Assembly (NCBI GenBank): GCA_028753945.1
Contig: JAPNXP010000001.1
Span: 5,322,501-5,386,500, forward strand
Origin: Hexactinellida sp. DTS-2022
Taxonomy: Eukaryota > Porifera > Hexactinellida
Length of the DNA: 64,000 nucleotides
Direction of reading: 5' to 3'
Of this stretch, positions 1 to 12,910 are shown in pieces. Position numbers and translations under genes: made by a program. A model generated the notes under the pieces. It had not been told where the DNA came from. It saw only the letters and a list, made by a program, of their open reading frames with translations, and searched no databases. Positions within the stretch are counted from its first letter, which is position 1. Each line of letters begins with the position of its first letter.

Positions 1-100
1 GAATTAAATGGAAACTTCCACCACTCTAAGGGTCGATGCCTTCTGTAACACCTTTTTGAAATAATTAACACCTTCATAGTGATGATGACTTGGCGGAAAA

Positions 101-222
101 AAAATCCAAAATTGCAGCCTGTGCCGACAGCATGTTCCTTTGGAGGCACTATCAATAAACCACCACAAAATATAGTGCCTCCAAATGAACATGCGTCGGC
201 ACAGGCTGCAATTTTGGATTTT
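101..222. repeat. Palindrome 1 of the satellite unit
   Basis: The arms read ATCCAAAATTGCAGCCTGTG and its complement about 50 bp away. The inner arm continues through GTTCCTTTGGAGGCACTAT. The loop is about 20 bp around TCAATAAACCACC. Confidence 0.85.
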
Positions 223-1313
223 ATTATTCTTCCGTAGCTCATCCACAGAACAGAGTTTAATTAACTAACAACCCAAATTTGCAGGACAGGTGTCTCATGG
301 GCTACAGATGTGCACCTGGGGTCACGATTTTTTATTAACAAATTTTGGACTTTTTTTTTTGACACCTTTCAAATTTTGTCTGGTCCATAACTCAAAGAAT
401 GTTATACTAAACCCCCAATTTTCTTTTCACCATTGGATTCACTATAAAATTCTCCATCTGATGGGAGATGAATGTTTTTACTAATAGGTTTGATTCATGC
501 CATAAATTGGGGTTGAAATTTCTTTGTTTACTAACACTTCAGTTCAATTGAAAGTGTTAAATCTAATTCTATTGTTTCAACTCGTTATTATTATATTGAT
601 TCAACTTGTGAGATCGAGTAGGCTTCTATTTTCCAATTGAAAAAAAAGATTATATATTTCACAACAACGACAGATTATGTGATTATATTTACTTCTGCGA
701 GAATATTATTGGACTGTTAATATACTGACGTAATTAATTATAATTAATTCAGTCAGTATATTACTTATATAGATGCTTATAATTTGTTTATTAGGGGTTA
801 TCGAGAGTGCTTAATTGAAATTTGATAACAAAATAATTAATTTATTATTCATGACAAAATAATTTAATTTATTAATTGTAAGTTGACATTGAAATTGGTG
901 TTAAATTATAAATAATATTAATTAATATTTATACTAATTAATTAAATATCATAAATCTCAGAAATCAAATAAGATAGAAACAAACTTCCAATTTATCAAT
1001 TGATCCTTATGCCACGTAACACCTCTACAAGTGGGTCTTGACACCTTGAGGTGATGATGACATCGTAAAAAAAAAGTGTTTTCACAATTTTGTGAATTAT
1101 ATAATTCAAATGGGTCGGTTCGTTTTGGGTGATGACCCAGAGCTCACATAAAAAATGCTGAGTCATCAGCTATTATATTCTACTGAAACTTGAATATCTT
1201 TGAAATGAAGTGAGCATAAAAGAAATTTACAACTCACTAAGGGTCGTTGCCTTTTGAAACACCTTTCTGAAATAATTTAACACCTTCGTAGTGATGATGA
1301 CATGGCGGAAAAA

Positions 1314-1434
1314 AAATCCAAAATTGCAGCCTGTGCCGACAGCATGTTCCATAGGAGGCACTATCAATAAACCACACCAAAATATAGTGCCACCAAAGGA
1401 ACATGCGTCGGCACAGGCTGCAATTTTGGATTTT
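1314..1434. repeat. Palindrome 2 of the satellite unit
   Basis: Same hairpin as at 101-222. The short CTGTGCCGAC...GGCCCAG palindrome follows it at 1440. Confidence 0.85.
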
Positions 1435-1439
1435 TTATT

Positions 1440-1492
1440 ACTGTGCCGACTATACTATAGTATAGTGGCCCAGTTCTAATCTTACTGCCTTG
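1440..1492. repeat. Short palindromic repeat, single copy
   Basis: It contains the perfect palindrome CTATACTATAGTATAG between CTGTGCCGA and GTGGCCCAG, followed by TTCTAATCTTACTGCCTT. The same module recurs at 6986-7170, 8534-8795 and, inverted, 19632-19898. Confidence 0.8.
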
Positions 1493-2038
1493 GTTAGTTA
1501 TTTATCCGTAGCCACTCCACAGAACAGAGTTTTATCAACTAAGAGCCCAAATTTTTAGGATGGGTGTCTCATGGGTCACAGATGTGCACCTGGGGTTACG
1601 ATTTTTGATTAGATTTTTTGGACACATTTTTACACCTGTTTAATACTAGAAAAATAACAATAAATAGTCCGCGAATATTTAATTTATATGCATTCGATAG
1701 AGAATTAAATTCTACACCTTTTTACAGTGCACGAATTTTTTAATTGGGTTTCGTTTGTGCCACAATTGAGTTGCAAATTCCCTTCGTTTACTAACACTTC
1801 AGTTCAATTGAAAGTGTTAAATCTAATTCTACTGTTTCAACTCGTTACTATTATATTGATTCAACTTGTGAGATCGAGTAGGCTTCTATTTTCCAATTGA
1901 AAACTAAGATTCTACATTCCATAACAACGACAGATTATGTGATTATATTTCCTTCTGCAAGAATACTCTTGCACTGTTAATATACTGACGTAATTAATTA
2001 TAATTAATTAAGTCAGTATATGACTAATCAGGGCCGTA

Positions 2039-2193
2039 GCCACTGGTCAGGTTGGTCAGGTTTCAACCTGACCACTTTTGGTTGATTAATTTCCCAATAT
2101 GGCACCACTCGGTCAGGTTGGTCAGATTAACCTAACCACTGTCATGTTGGTCAAATTAACCTGATCACTTTGATTTTGGTGGCTACGGCCCTG
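2039..2193. mobile_element. hAT-like MITE (CAGGGCCGTAGC ends), 155 bp
   Basis: The terminal inverted repeats are CAGGGCCGTAGCCAC and GTGGCTACGGCCCTG. CTAAT flanks both sides, only 5 bp of an expected 8-bp duplication. The relative at 19899-20019 has a perfect 8-bp duplication. It is inserted in a satellite unit and absent from the others. Confidence 0.75.
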
Positions 2194-2730
2194 CTAATAG
2201 AGATGCTCCCAATTTGTTTATTATGGGTTATCGAGTGTGCGGAATTGAAATTTGATAGCCAAATTAATAAATATTATTTATGACAAAATAATTAAACTTA
2301 ATAAATATAAGTTGACATTGAAATTGGTGTTAAATTATTAATAATTATTTATACTAATTAATTAAATATCATAAATATCAGAGATCATAGAAAGTAGAAA
2401 CAAACTTTCAATTTATCAATTGGTCCTTATGGCACGTGCCACCCATACAAGTGGGTCTTGACACCTTGAGGTGGTGTTGACATCGTTAAAAAAATGTGTT
2501 TTACAATTTTGATAATTCGATATTTAAAATGGGTTAGTTGATGTTGGGTGATGACCCAACACTCACATAAAAATGCTGACTCAGCACATATTAATTCTAC
2601 TGAAACTTGAATATCTCTCAAATGAAGTGAGCAAGATGGAAACTTCTACCACTCTAAGTGTCGTAGCCTTCTGAAACACCTTTCTGAAATAATTTAACAC
2701 CTTTATAGTGATGATGACTTGGCGAAAAAA

Positions 2731-2853
2731 AAATCCTAAATTGCAGCCTGTGCCGACAGCATGTTCCATTGGAGGCACTATCAATAAACCACCAACAAAA
2801 TATAGTGCAACCAAATGAACATGCGTCGGCACAGGCTGCAATTTACGATTTTT
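2731..2853. repeat. Palindrome 3 of the satellite unit
   Basis: Same hairpin, with small mismatches near the outer arm ends (ATCCTAAATTG against AATTTACGATT). Confidence 0.8.
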
Positions 2854-3376
2854 TTAATCCTTCCGTATCCTCTCCACAGAACAGAGTTTAATTAACTAAG
2901 AGCCCAATTTTTCTTGATATGTGTCTCATGGGTTACAGATGTGCACCTGGGGTCACGATTTTTTATTACATTTTTTTGGACACATTTTTGCACCTGTTTA
3001 ATATTGAAACAGGAACAATAAATAGTACCCGAAAATTAAATTTATATGCATTCGATAGAGAATATAATTCTACACCTTTTCACAGTGCACGAATTTTCAA
3101 ATTGTACTTAGTTTGTGCCACAATTGAGTTGCAAGTTTCCTTTGTTTACTAACACTTCAGTTCAATTGAAAGTTTTAAATCTAATTCTATTGTTTCAACT
3201 CGTTATTATTATATTGATTCAACTTGTGAGATCGAGTAGGCTTCTATTTTCCAATTGAAAAGTAAGATTCTACATTCCATAACAACGACAGATTATGTGA
3301 TTATATTTCCTTCTGCAAGAATACTCTTGCACTGTTAATATACTGACGTAATTAATATTAATTAATTAAGTCAGTA

Positions 3377-3876
3377 CAGTGGAACCTCTATAAGTGGGGG
3401 AGCTGGGACGGGGAAAATTTCAATTGCCCCCCATTCCCCGGTTATAAAATTCAATTGGAAAAACATTTTATATGCTATATCATACAAAATATTCATATAA
3501 CACACACATTAATGCACGTTCTAGTTCTTATTTGTATATTATGGCAATTTTTTTGACTGCTGATCTACACTAGGTGATTTCTTCTAAAAACATCAGAGTA
3601 GATCAATCGAAAATATTTTTTCTTTAGAACTTTTGAGTCGATTTATTGGAAATATTGTATTATTTTATAAGAATCATGTTAGGATTTGTCCATTCCCCCC
3701 ATTTATGGAGGTTGTTTTGTATGGAGATAAAAACTCCTTGAAATTTATGGTCCCCCATTCCCCACTTCCCCGCTTATAGAGGTTCATTTGTATGGATATA
3801 TACGAATATGGTAAAAAAATTCCCCACTTATGGAGGTTCCCCATTTATAGAGACCCCACTTATAGAGGTTGCACTG
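3377..3876. mobile_element. pogo/Tigger-like MITE, 500 bp
   Basis: The inverted ends CAGTGGAACCTCTATAAG and CTTATAGAGGTTGCACTG are flanked by TA on both sides (3375-3376 and 3877-3878). It interrupts one satellite unit, which explains that unit's longer period. No transposase is inside. The ends resemble other CAGTRGARCC elements at 13812, 32003 and 36949. Confidence 0.8.
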
Positions 3877-4435
3877 TATATGACTTATATAGATGCTCCC
3901 AATTTGTTTATTGGGGGATATCGAGAGTGCGGAATTGAAATTTGATAACCAAATGATTAATTAATTATTCATGACAAAATAATTTAACTCAATAATTGTA
4001 AGTTGACATTGAAATTGGTGTTAAATTATAAATAATATTAATTATTATTTATACAAATTAATTAAATATCATAAATCTCAGAAATCATAGAAGATAGAAA
4101 CAAACTTCCAATTATTCAATTGATCCTTATGCCACGTAACACCTCTACAAATGGGTCTTGACACCTTGAGGTTATGATGACATCGTCAAAAAAATGTGTT
4201 TTTACAATTTTGTTAATTCGATATTTAAAATGGGTTAGTTGATGTTGGGGGATGGCCCAACACACACATAAAATCTGCTGAGTCATCAGCTATTATATTC
4301 TACTCAAACTTGAATATCTCTAAAATGAAGTGAACTAAATGGAAACTTCCACCACTCTCAGGGTCGTAGCATTCTGAAACACCTTTCTGAAATAATTTAA
4401 CACCTTTATAGTGATGATGAATTGGCGGAAAAAAA

Positions 4436-4558
4436 AAATCCAAAATTGCAGCTTGCGCCGACAGCATGTTTCTTTGGAGGCACTATCAATAAACTACCAA
4501 CAAAATATAGTGCCACCAAAGGAGCATGCGTCGGCACAGGCTGCAATTTTGGATTTTT
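4436..4558. repeat. Palindrome 4 of the satellite unit
   Basis: Same hairpin as at 101-222, with a few substitutions (GCTTGCGCCGAC in the left arm). Confidence 0.8.
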
Positions 4559-5640
4559 ATTTGTCCGTAGCCTCTCTACTGAACCGATTTTTATTAACTA
4601 AGGGCCCATATTTTCAGGCTATGTGTCTCATTGATTACAGATGTGCACCTGGGGTCACGAGTTTTTATTACATTTTTTTAGGACACATTTTTACACCTGT
4701 ATTATGTTGGAAAAATACCAATAAATTGTGCGAGAATATTTACTTTATATGCATTCGATAGAGAATTAATTTCTACACCTTTTCACAGTGCACGAATTTT
4801 CAAATTGTACTTAGTTTGTGCCACAATTGAGTTTCAAGTTTCCTTTGTTTACTAACACTTCAGTTCAATTGAAAGTGTTAAATCTAATTCTATTAATTCA
4901 ACTCGTTATTATTATATTGATTCAACTTGCGAGATCGAGTAGGCTTCTATTTTCCAATTGAAAAAAAAGATTATATATTTCACAACAACGACAGATTATG
5001 TGATTATATTACTTCTGCGAGAATATTATTGGACTGTTAATATACTGACGTAATTAATTATAATTAATTCAGTCAGTATATTACTTATATAGATGCTTAT
5101 AGTAATTTGTTTATTAGGGGGTATCGAGAGTGCGGAATTGAAATTTGATAACCAAATAATTAATTAATTATTCATGACAAAATAATTTAACTTAATAATT
5201 GTAAGTTGACATTGAAATTGGTGTTAAATTATAAATAATATTAATTATTATTTATACTAATTAATTAAATATCATAAAACTCAGAAATCAAATAAGATAG
5301 AAACAAACTTCCAATTTATCAATTGATCCTTATGCCACGTAACACCTCTACAAAATGGGTCTTGACACCTTGAGGTGAAGATGACATCATCAAAAAAATG
5401 TATTTTACAATTTTGTTAATTCGATATTGAAAATGGGTTAGTTGATGTTGGGTGATGACCCAACACTCACATAAAAAATGCTGAGTCATCAGCTATTATA
5501 TTCTACTGAAACTTGAATATCTTTGAATTGAAGTGAGCAAAAACGAAACTTACAACTCACTAAGGGTCGTTGCCTTTTGAAACACCTTTCTGAAATAATT
5601 TAACACCTTCATAGTGATGGCTGAAAAAATATCCTGAAAA

Positions 5641-5758
5641 AATATCCAAAATTGCAGCCTGTGCCTACAGCATGTTCCATTGGAGGCACTATCAATAAAC
5701 CACACCAAAATATAGAGCCACCAAAGGAACATGCGTCGGCACAGGCTGCAAGTTTGGA

Positions 5759-5763
<5 letters not shown>
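5641..5763. repeat. Palindrome 5 of the satellite unit
   Basis: Same hairpin. A pure (TTA)n microsatellite follows directly at about 5761-5791. Confidence 0.8.
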
Positions 5764-5790
<27 letters not shown>

Positions 5791-6856
5791 TATCCGTAGC
5801 CACTCCACAGAACAGAGTTTTATCAACTAAGAGCCCAAATTTTTAGGTTGGGTGTCTCATGGGTTACAGATGTGCACCTGGGGTCACGATTTTTTATTAC
5901 ATTTTTTGGACACATTTTTGCACCTGTTTAATATTTGAAAAAGAACAATAAATAGTGCGCGAATATTTAATTTATAAGCATTCGATAGAGAATTAAATTC
6001 TATACCTTTTCACAGTGCACGAATTTTTAAATCTGGTTTCGTTTGTGCCACAATTGAGTTGCAAGTTTCCTTTGTTTACTAACACTTCAGTTCAATTGAA
6101 AGTGTTAAATCTAATTCTATTGTTTCACCTTGCGATAATTCTAGTGATTCAACTTGTGAGATCGAGTAGGCTTCCATTTTATAATTGAAAACTAAGATTC
6201 TACATTCCATAACAACGACAGATTATGTGATTATATTTATTTCTATTCGAATATTCTTGCACAATGGATACATGACAAATTTAATTCTAATTAATTCGCT
6301 CTGTGTTTAACTTATAGAGATGGTTCCAAATAGATTAGTGGGGTTATCGAGTGCGCTGAATTCAAATATGATAGTGAAATTCAATTTAGATTAATAATAC
6401 TTACAAATAATTGAACTTAATTTATTTTGATGACCATAATATTGGTGTTAAATTATTAATAGATTAATTAAATATTATATTAATTATCTAAATTTCATTA
6501 ATCTCAGAAATGATATAAGATGGAAACAAACTTTCAATTTATCAATTAGTCCTTATGGCACGTGCCACCTATACAAGTGGGTCTTGACACCTTGATTGAT
6601 GATGACATCGTTAAAAAAATGTGTTTTTACAATTTTGTTAATTCTATATCTAAAATGGGTTAGTTGATGTTGGGTGATGACCCAACACTCACACAAAAAA
6701 TGCTGAATCATCAGCTATTATATTCTACTCAAACTTGAATATCTCAGAATGAAGTGAGCTAAATGGAAACTTCCACCACTTTAAGGGTCGATGCCTTCTG
6801 AAACACCTTTTGAAATAATTTAACACCTTCATAGTGATGATGACATGGCGAAAAGA

Positions 6857-6979
6857 AAATCCAAAATTTTAGCCTGTGCCGACAGCATGTTCCTTTGGAG
6901 GCACTATCAATAAACCAACACCAAAATATAGTGCCACCAAAGGAACATGCTGTCGGCACAGGCTGCAATTTTGGATTTT
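6857..6979. repeat. Palindrome 6 of the satellite unit
   Basis: Same hairpin. Here both arms contain the AGCATGTTCCTTTGG form, so the stem is longer than in units where the right arm has lost three bases. Confidence 0.8.
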
Positions 6980-6985
6980 TATTAT

Positions 6986-7170
6986 TACTGTGCCGACTAT
7001 ACTATAGTATAGTGGCCCAGTTCTAATCTCACTGCCTTTAATATTATTATTACTGTGCCGACTATACTATAGTATAGTGGCCCAGTATTGGTCTTAGTGC
7101 TTTGGTATATTATTACTGTGCCGACTATACTATAGTATAGTGGCCCAGTATTGCTCTTAGTGCTTTGGTA
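6986..7170. repeat. Three tandem copies of the CTATACTATAGTATAG module
   Basis: Copies begin at about 6988, 7053 and 7116, each CTGTGCCGA, 16-bp palindrome, GTGGCCCAG and a short tail ending near CTTTGGTATATT or CTTTAATATTATT. Confidence 0.8.
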
Positions 7171-7279
7171 TATTATTAGTCCGTAGATCGTACACAGAAC
7201 AGAGTTTAATTAACTAAGAACTTAAATTTTCAGGACAGGTGTCTCATGGGTTACAGATGTGCACCTGGGGTTACGATTT

Positions 7280-8177
7280 TTTAATTTCGATTTGGAAAAT
7301 TTGTTAACGGGACTTTTAGCTTTTTTTGTCCCATAGGAAAATAAAAGCAGTAATAAACAAAATTTTTGAATCATTAGCTTCAGAAAAGTATTTTGGAGCT
7401 AATAGCTCTTCACGATTTTTTAAATATGTCCTCATTTTCCTGATAATTAGGCTCAAAGTTGCCACAATTCACCCTTAACTTTCTAAAATCATAAATTCAT
7501 TAATATTCAGTTATACAATTATTTCGTGGTTCCGATGAAGATCTACTATTTATGAATAATTCAATAGATTCAGTGTTATTTCGATTCAAGTTATTGCTGA
7601 TATCATATTTACAATAAAGAATTCTAGTATATATGAATAATTAATTTACATTCAATAGCTACTACTATACAAATCAATTTCTGATATCATAGTTACTTAC
7701 AATAAAGTATTATATTGTAAATGAATAATTCAATTTGATTCAATAGCTGCTACTATATAAATCAATTTCTAATACAATAATTGTATTAAAGTTTTCTCCT
7801 ATATGAAAATTCAATTTACTCAACAGTTATTCAATTTCAGAACGATTTCTGATATTCAAACAATGGATTAATGAGATGGAATATCTATTTGTATAAATAT
7901 TTGTCTATGTGTGTGCTTGGTGCCCGAAATGTATTAGAGTGTAAGGGGGGTTTATAACGCATTTATAATGGAATATAAACTTAATCCCATATGTCATTCT
8001 AAGTAAACAAGTATGCTGATTTCAATTTCAAAACGATAAATGATATATAAACAATGGATTATTGAGATGGAATTTCTAGTTTATGTTATTCGTTTGTGTG
8101 CTTGTTTGGTGCCCGAATTGTATTAGAGTGATAGGGGGTCTAAAACGCATTTAAAATGGAAATATAAACTTAAACTC
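7280..8177. repeat. Diverged spacer inside the array
   Basis: This 900-bp AT-rich stretch replaces the usual unit body between palindromes 6 and 7. It has its own weak internal repeats: TTTGGTGCCCGAAT-type segments near 7918 and 8106, and several CAATTTCTGATATCATA-like stretches. No gene is seen. Confidence 0.5.
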
Positions 8178-8518
8178 AAGATGGTTTAAGATAGAAAGAA
8201 GCATGAAATTTATCAAACGTTCCTTTGTCCCGTAACAAATTAACAAATGGTTCTTCACACCTTGGGAGTTGATGAATTAGCGAAAAAAATCCAAAATTGC
8301 AGCCTGCGCCGACAGTATGTTCTTTTGGAGGCACTATCAATAAACAACCAACAAAATATAGTGCCACCAAAGGAACATGCGTCGGCACAGGCTGCAATTT
8401 TGGATTTTTTTCGCTAAGTCATCAACGCCCAATGTGTGAAGAACCATTTGTTAAATTGTTACGGGACAAAGGAACGTTTGATAAATTTCATGCTTCTTTC
8501 TATCTTAAACCATCTTGT
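8178..8518. repeat. Extended 341-bp palindrome, longest form of the satellite hairpin
   Basis: The core at 8286-8410 is the usual hairpin. Here pairing continues outward: AAGATGGTTTAAGATAGAAA on the left mirrors TTTCTATCTTAAACCATCTT on the right, so each arm is about 165 bp. In the other units the sequence left of the core resembles this arm, but the right side has been replaced. It looks like a full foldback MITE from which the shorter forms derive. No clear target duplication was found. Confidence 0.75.
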
Positions 8519-8533
8519 TATTATTATTATTTT

Positions 8534-8795
8534 TACTGTGCCGACTATACTATAGTATAGTGGCCCAGTTCTAATCTTACTGCCTTTTATATTATTATTA
8601 TTTTTACTGTGCCGACAATACTATAGTATAGTGGCCCAGTATTGGAATCACTGCCTTTATTTTTATTTTTATTTTTACTGTGCCGACTATACTATAGTAT
8701 AGTGGCCCAGTTCTAATCTTACTGCCTTTATTGTATATTATTACTGTGCCGACTATACTATAGTATAGTGGCCCAGTTCTAATCTTACTGCCTTG
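8534..8795. repeat. Four tandem copies of the CTATACTATAGTATAG module
   Basis: Copies start at about 8536, 8608, 8678 and 8743, separated by ATT/TTTTA-rich linkers. The second has CAATACTATAG instead of CTATACTATAG. Confidence 0.8.
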
Positions 8796-9876
8796 GTTAT
8801 TATTGGTCCGTATTGTCTCCACAGAACAGAGTTGTAATTACTAAGAACTGAAATTTTCAGGATATGTGTCTCATGGGTTACAGATGTGCACCTGGGGTCA
8901 CGATATTCTATCACATTTTTTTGGACACATTTTTGCACCTGTTTAATGTTAGAAAAAGAACAATAAATAGTGCGCGAATAATCAATTTATATGCATTCGA
9001 TAGAGAATTAAATTCTACACCTTTTCACAGTGCACGAATTTTCAAATTGTACTTAGTTTGTGCCACAATTGAGTTGCAAGTTTCCTTTGTTTACTAACAC
9101 TTCAGTTCAATTGAAAGTGTTAAATCTAATTCTATTGTTTCAACTCGTTATTATAATATTGATTCAACTTGTGAGATCGAGTAGGCTTCAATTTTCCAAT
9201 TGGAAAAAAAGATTATATATTTCACAACAACGACAGATTATGTGATTATATTTACTTCTGCGAGAATATTATTGCACTCTTAATATACTGACGTAATTAA
9301 TTATAATTAATTCAGTCAGTATATTACTTATATAGATGCTTATAATTTGTTTATTAGGGGTTATCGAGAGTGCTTAATTGAAATTTGATAACAAAATAAT
9401 TAATTAATTATTCATGACAAAATAATTTAATTTAATAATTGTAAGTTGACATTGAAATTGGTGTTAAATAATAAATAATATTAATTATTATTTATACTAA
9501 TTAATTAAATATCATAAATCTCAGAAATCAAATAAGATAGAAACAAACTTCCAATTTATCAATTGATCCTTATGCCACGTAACACCTATAAAAGTGGGTC
9601 TTGACACCTTGAGTGATGATGACATCGTAAAAAAAATGTGTTTTCACAATTTTGTGAATTATATAATTCAAATGGGTCGGTTCGTTTTGGGTGATGACCC
9701 AGAGCTCACATAAATAATGCTGAGTCATCAGCTATTATATTCTACTGAAACTTGAATATCTTTGAAATGAAGTGAGCATAAACGAAATTTACAACTCACT
9801 AAGGGTCGTTGCCTACAGAAACACCTTTTCGAAATAATTTAACACCTTCATTGTGATGATGACATGGCGGAAAAAA

Positions 9877-9997
9877 AAATCCAAAATTGCAGCTGTGCCG
9901 ACAGCATGTTCCATTGGAGGCACTATCAATAAGCCACCACCAAAATATAGTGCCACCAAAGGAACATGCGTCGGCACAGCTGCAATTTTGGATTTTT
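9877..9997. repeat. Palindrome 8 of the satellite unit
   Basis: Same hairpin with a matching one-base deletion in both arms (CAGCTGTGCC and GGCACAGCTG). Confidence 0.8.
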
Positions 9998-11304
9998 ATT
10001 ATTATTCTTTCTCCGTAGACGGTGCCCTGGGCACATCTATATACATAGAGGGCTGAAACTTGGCATGTAGATTCGGAGTCGACGTCTAATTTGCACCTGG
10101 GGTTACGATTTTGTATTAACAAATTTTTGACACATCTTTAACACCTTTCAAAATTTGTCTGGTCCATAACTCAAAAAATGTTTTACTAAACCACAAAATT
10201 TTATTTCACATTTGGATTCACCATAAAATTCTGCGTCTGATGGGAGAAGAAAATTTGTTAAAATTGGTTTAATTTCTGCCATAAATGGGGGTTGAAATTC
10301 CTTTATTTACTCGCACTTCAGTTTCAATAAAACTGTGAAATCTAATTCCATTGTTTCAACTTGTAATAATTATATTGATTTAACTTGTTAAATCCTACTC
10401 TAGTGATTCAACATGCGATAATTATATTGATTTAACTTATAAATTCCAGCTGGCTTCTATTTAATTGTAGCATTACTATACAATGGATTAAATTAAATTA
10501 ATTTATATAAGGAATTTGTTGACTTTACTCAACTCACAGTGGATAACATTGCTAAAATAAATAACTAATAATTTAATTTATTATCAATAAGTAATGAATG
10601 AATGGCATTAAACTAAAGATGGTTTATGATAGAACCGTTAAGATTTGACATTCCACAACAACGACAGATTAAGTGATTATATTTATTTCGGCGAGAATAT
10701 TCTTGCACAATTAATGTACTGACGTGACTAATTATAATTAATTCCTTTTGTATTTAACTTATAGACGGTTCCAATTGGATTATTGGGGTTATCGAGTGCG
10801 TGGAATCCAAATATGATAGTGAAATTCAATTTAAATTAATAATAATTGCAAATAATTGAACTTAATTAATTTTGCTGTATATAATATTGGTGTTAAATAA
10901 TTAATTAATTAATTAAATATTTATATTAATTAGCTAAATTTCATTGATCTCAGAGATGATTCAAGATAGAAACAAACTTTCAATTTATCAATTGGTCCTT
11001 ATGCCAGGTACCACCTATACAAGTGGGTCTTGACACCTTGAGGTGATTATGACATCGTCAAAAAAATGTATTTTTACAATTTTGTGAATTAAATAATTCG
11101 CATAGGTTGGTTGGAGTTGGGTGAATACCCAACAAGCACCTAAAAAAAGCTGACTCAGCACATATTATATTCTACTGAAACTTGAATATCTCTCAAATGA
11201 AGTGAGCAAGATGGTAACTTCTACCACTCTAAGGGTAGTAGACTTCTGAAACACCTTTCTGAAATAATTTAACACCTTTATAGTGATGTTGACTTGACGA
11301 AAAA

Positions 11305-11427
11305 AAATCCAAAATTGCAGCCTGCGCCGACAGCATGTTCCATTGGAGGCACTATCAATAAACAACCAACAAAATATAGTGCCACCAAAGGAACATGCGT
11401 CGGCACAGGCTGCAATTTTGGATTTTT
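11305..11427. repeat. Palindrome 9 of the satellite unit
   Basis: Same hairpin, the last in the array. The unit runs on to about 11861. Confidence 0.8.
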
Positions 11428-11865
11428 TTATTTCTCCGTAGCAGGTGCCCTGGCCACACCTGTATACATTGAGGGCTGAAACTTGGCATGTAGTTGCGGA
11501 GGGACCGTCTAATTTGCACTTGGGTTACGAATTTTTACTAAGAAATATTTGACACATCTTTAACACCTTTCAAAATTTGTCTGGTCCATAACTCAAAATA
11601 TGTTTTAATAAACCCCAAATTTTATTTCATATTTAGATTCATCCTAAAATTCTGCGTCTGATGGGAGAAGAAAATTTGTTAAAATTGGTTTAATTTCTGC
11701 CATAAATGGGAGTTGAAATTCCTTTGTTTACTCAACACTTCAATTTCAATAAAACTGTGAAATCTAATTCCATTGTTTCAACTTGTAATAATTATATTGA
11801 TTTAACTTGTTAAATCTTTCACTATTGTTTCAACTTGCGATAATTAAATTGATTCAACCATAGCC

Positions 11866-11912
11866 TACTCTATATATGGCCTGACAGTAGATATACCAGG
11901 GATGCACAAGAA
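11866..11912 (+). mobile_element. Fragment resembling a MULE terminal repeat
   Basis: CATAGCCTACTCTATATATGG followed by CCAGGGATGC matches in order the inverted-repeat end of the complete MULE at 26765 (ATAGCATTCTATACATAAGG ... CCAGGGAT). A second, closer copy lies at 13663-13722 in the same orientation, so this is a direct rather than inverted pair. Confidence 0.45.
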
Positions 11913-12900
11913 GATGGGAAATTTTAATTTTTTAATGTTTTCTATATTGAACTACTAAGTTCTTTATACGTCTCTAGGTCGTATATATAACTCAGCCTTG
12001 CTAGCCCGTGATTAGTATTAGCTGTAATGAGAAGGGTGATTGGATTTTCATAATTTAATAGTAATAATAAACACAAACAGTACAATTTTTAATATTAATG
12101 CTACAGTAAATACTACACAATTATTTGCTTTCTTTCCTCTCTCCTCTTTCTCTCTCTGGCTCTAGCAGTGACACACGACACACTTAACTACATAATATAA
12201 ATAAGAATAAACAGAGTAATACAAAATCATGGTAAATACAAATAAGTAAACACATAATTAAGAGAATTTTTTTAATTTACGCTTTTATTTACTTTTTGAA
12301 AGAACCAGCGAGTTATAATTCTTAACTTTGTTTACAAGAAAGCAATTCGCAGCGGTAAATACTAGCTTCGATAATATGTTCCAACTAAACACACCACAGC
12401 TAATACAAGTAGACTTCCAAATACTTGGATCACAATTATCACTATCTTCCAAATACAGCAAAGCGAGTTCAAATATTATTTTCTAGAAGGTCCACTTACA
12501 AGCTTTGCCAAAAGCTCTTTATTGTTTTCGATGGCACTAAAGGTCTTCCATAAAACAAGAACGGATTTCCAAACTGGCTCAGATGGAGTCCGCCACGGTC
12601 CGTTAGCCGCAGAAGTTTATACTGAGAGTCCAGGTCTAAATCAAGGAGAAATTATTTATCAACGGTTAGCATATGTAGACAGACATGACACGGTTTTGTT
12701 CGTTCAGGTACTGATGGACAGAATAGCCTGCAATAAAGGCTAATGATTGAATCAACTGTGAACCACAATCTATTGTTGATAGGTCATGAATCTCATCAAG
12801 AAATGGCTCCAAATTGAATTCACCATCAGTAGTGGAATACGGACAAGAAAATGACTTGACAAATGACTGAATAGATCGAAAGGAAGTGTCTTGTTGGTCA
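11913..12900. other. AT-rich stretch without a recognised gene
   Basis: It contains a pyrimidine-rich segment (12130-12170, TTTCCTCTCTCCTCTTTC). A 73-residue ORF at 12522-12743 (plus) has no recognised domain. From about 12740 the minus strand probably continues the P-element relic. Confidence 0.4.
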
Positions 12901-12910
12901 GTAAATATGT

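Larger units (their letters stand above)
1..11861. repeat. Macrosatellite array, about nine 1.2-1.7 kb units
   Basis: Non-coding AT-rich sequence recurs nine times in the same orientation. The palindromes at about 101, 1314, 2731, 4436, 5641, 6857, 8286, 9877 and 11305 mark the period (about 1.2 kb in the simplest units, longer where other elements sit inside). Each unit carries the same landmarks in order: a strong palindrome, a block starting GGTGTCTCATGGG, a stretch with TTCAGTTCAATTGAAAGTG, a second small palindrome (ATACTGACG...AGTCAGTAT), and a block with GGGTCTTGACACC. The unit containing 7280-8177 is much diverged. Short ORFs here are by-products of the repeat. The array stops near 11861, where a MULE-end-like sequence begins. 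Related copies lie at 19243-19625 (minus) and 25290-25855. Confidence 0.85.

Noticed and set aside
1-11861. Many 60-110 residue ORFs in the first 12 kb, several starting MQPVPTACSFGG or similar
   Set aside because: They translate the satellite palindrome in both directions and recur because the DNA repeats. No codon bias or domain is visible.
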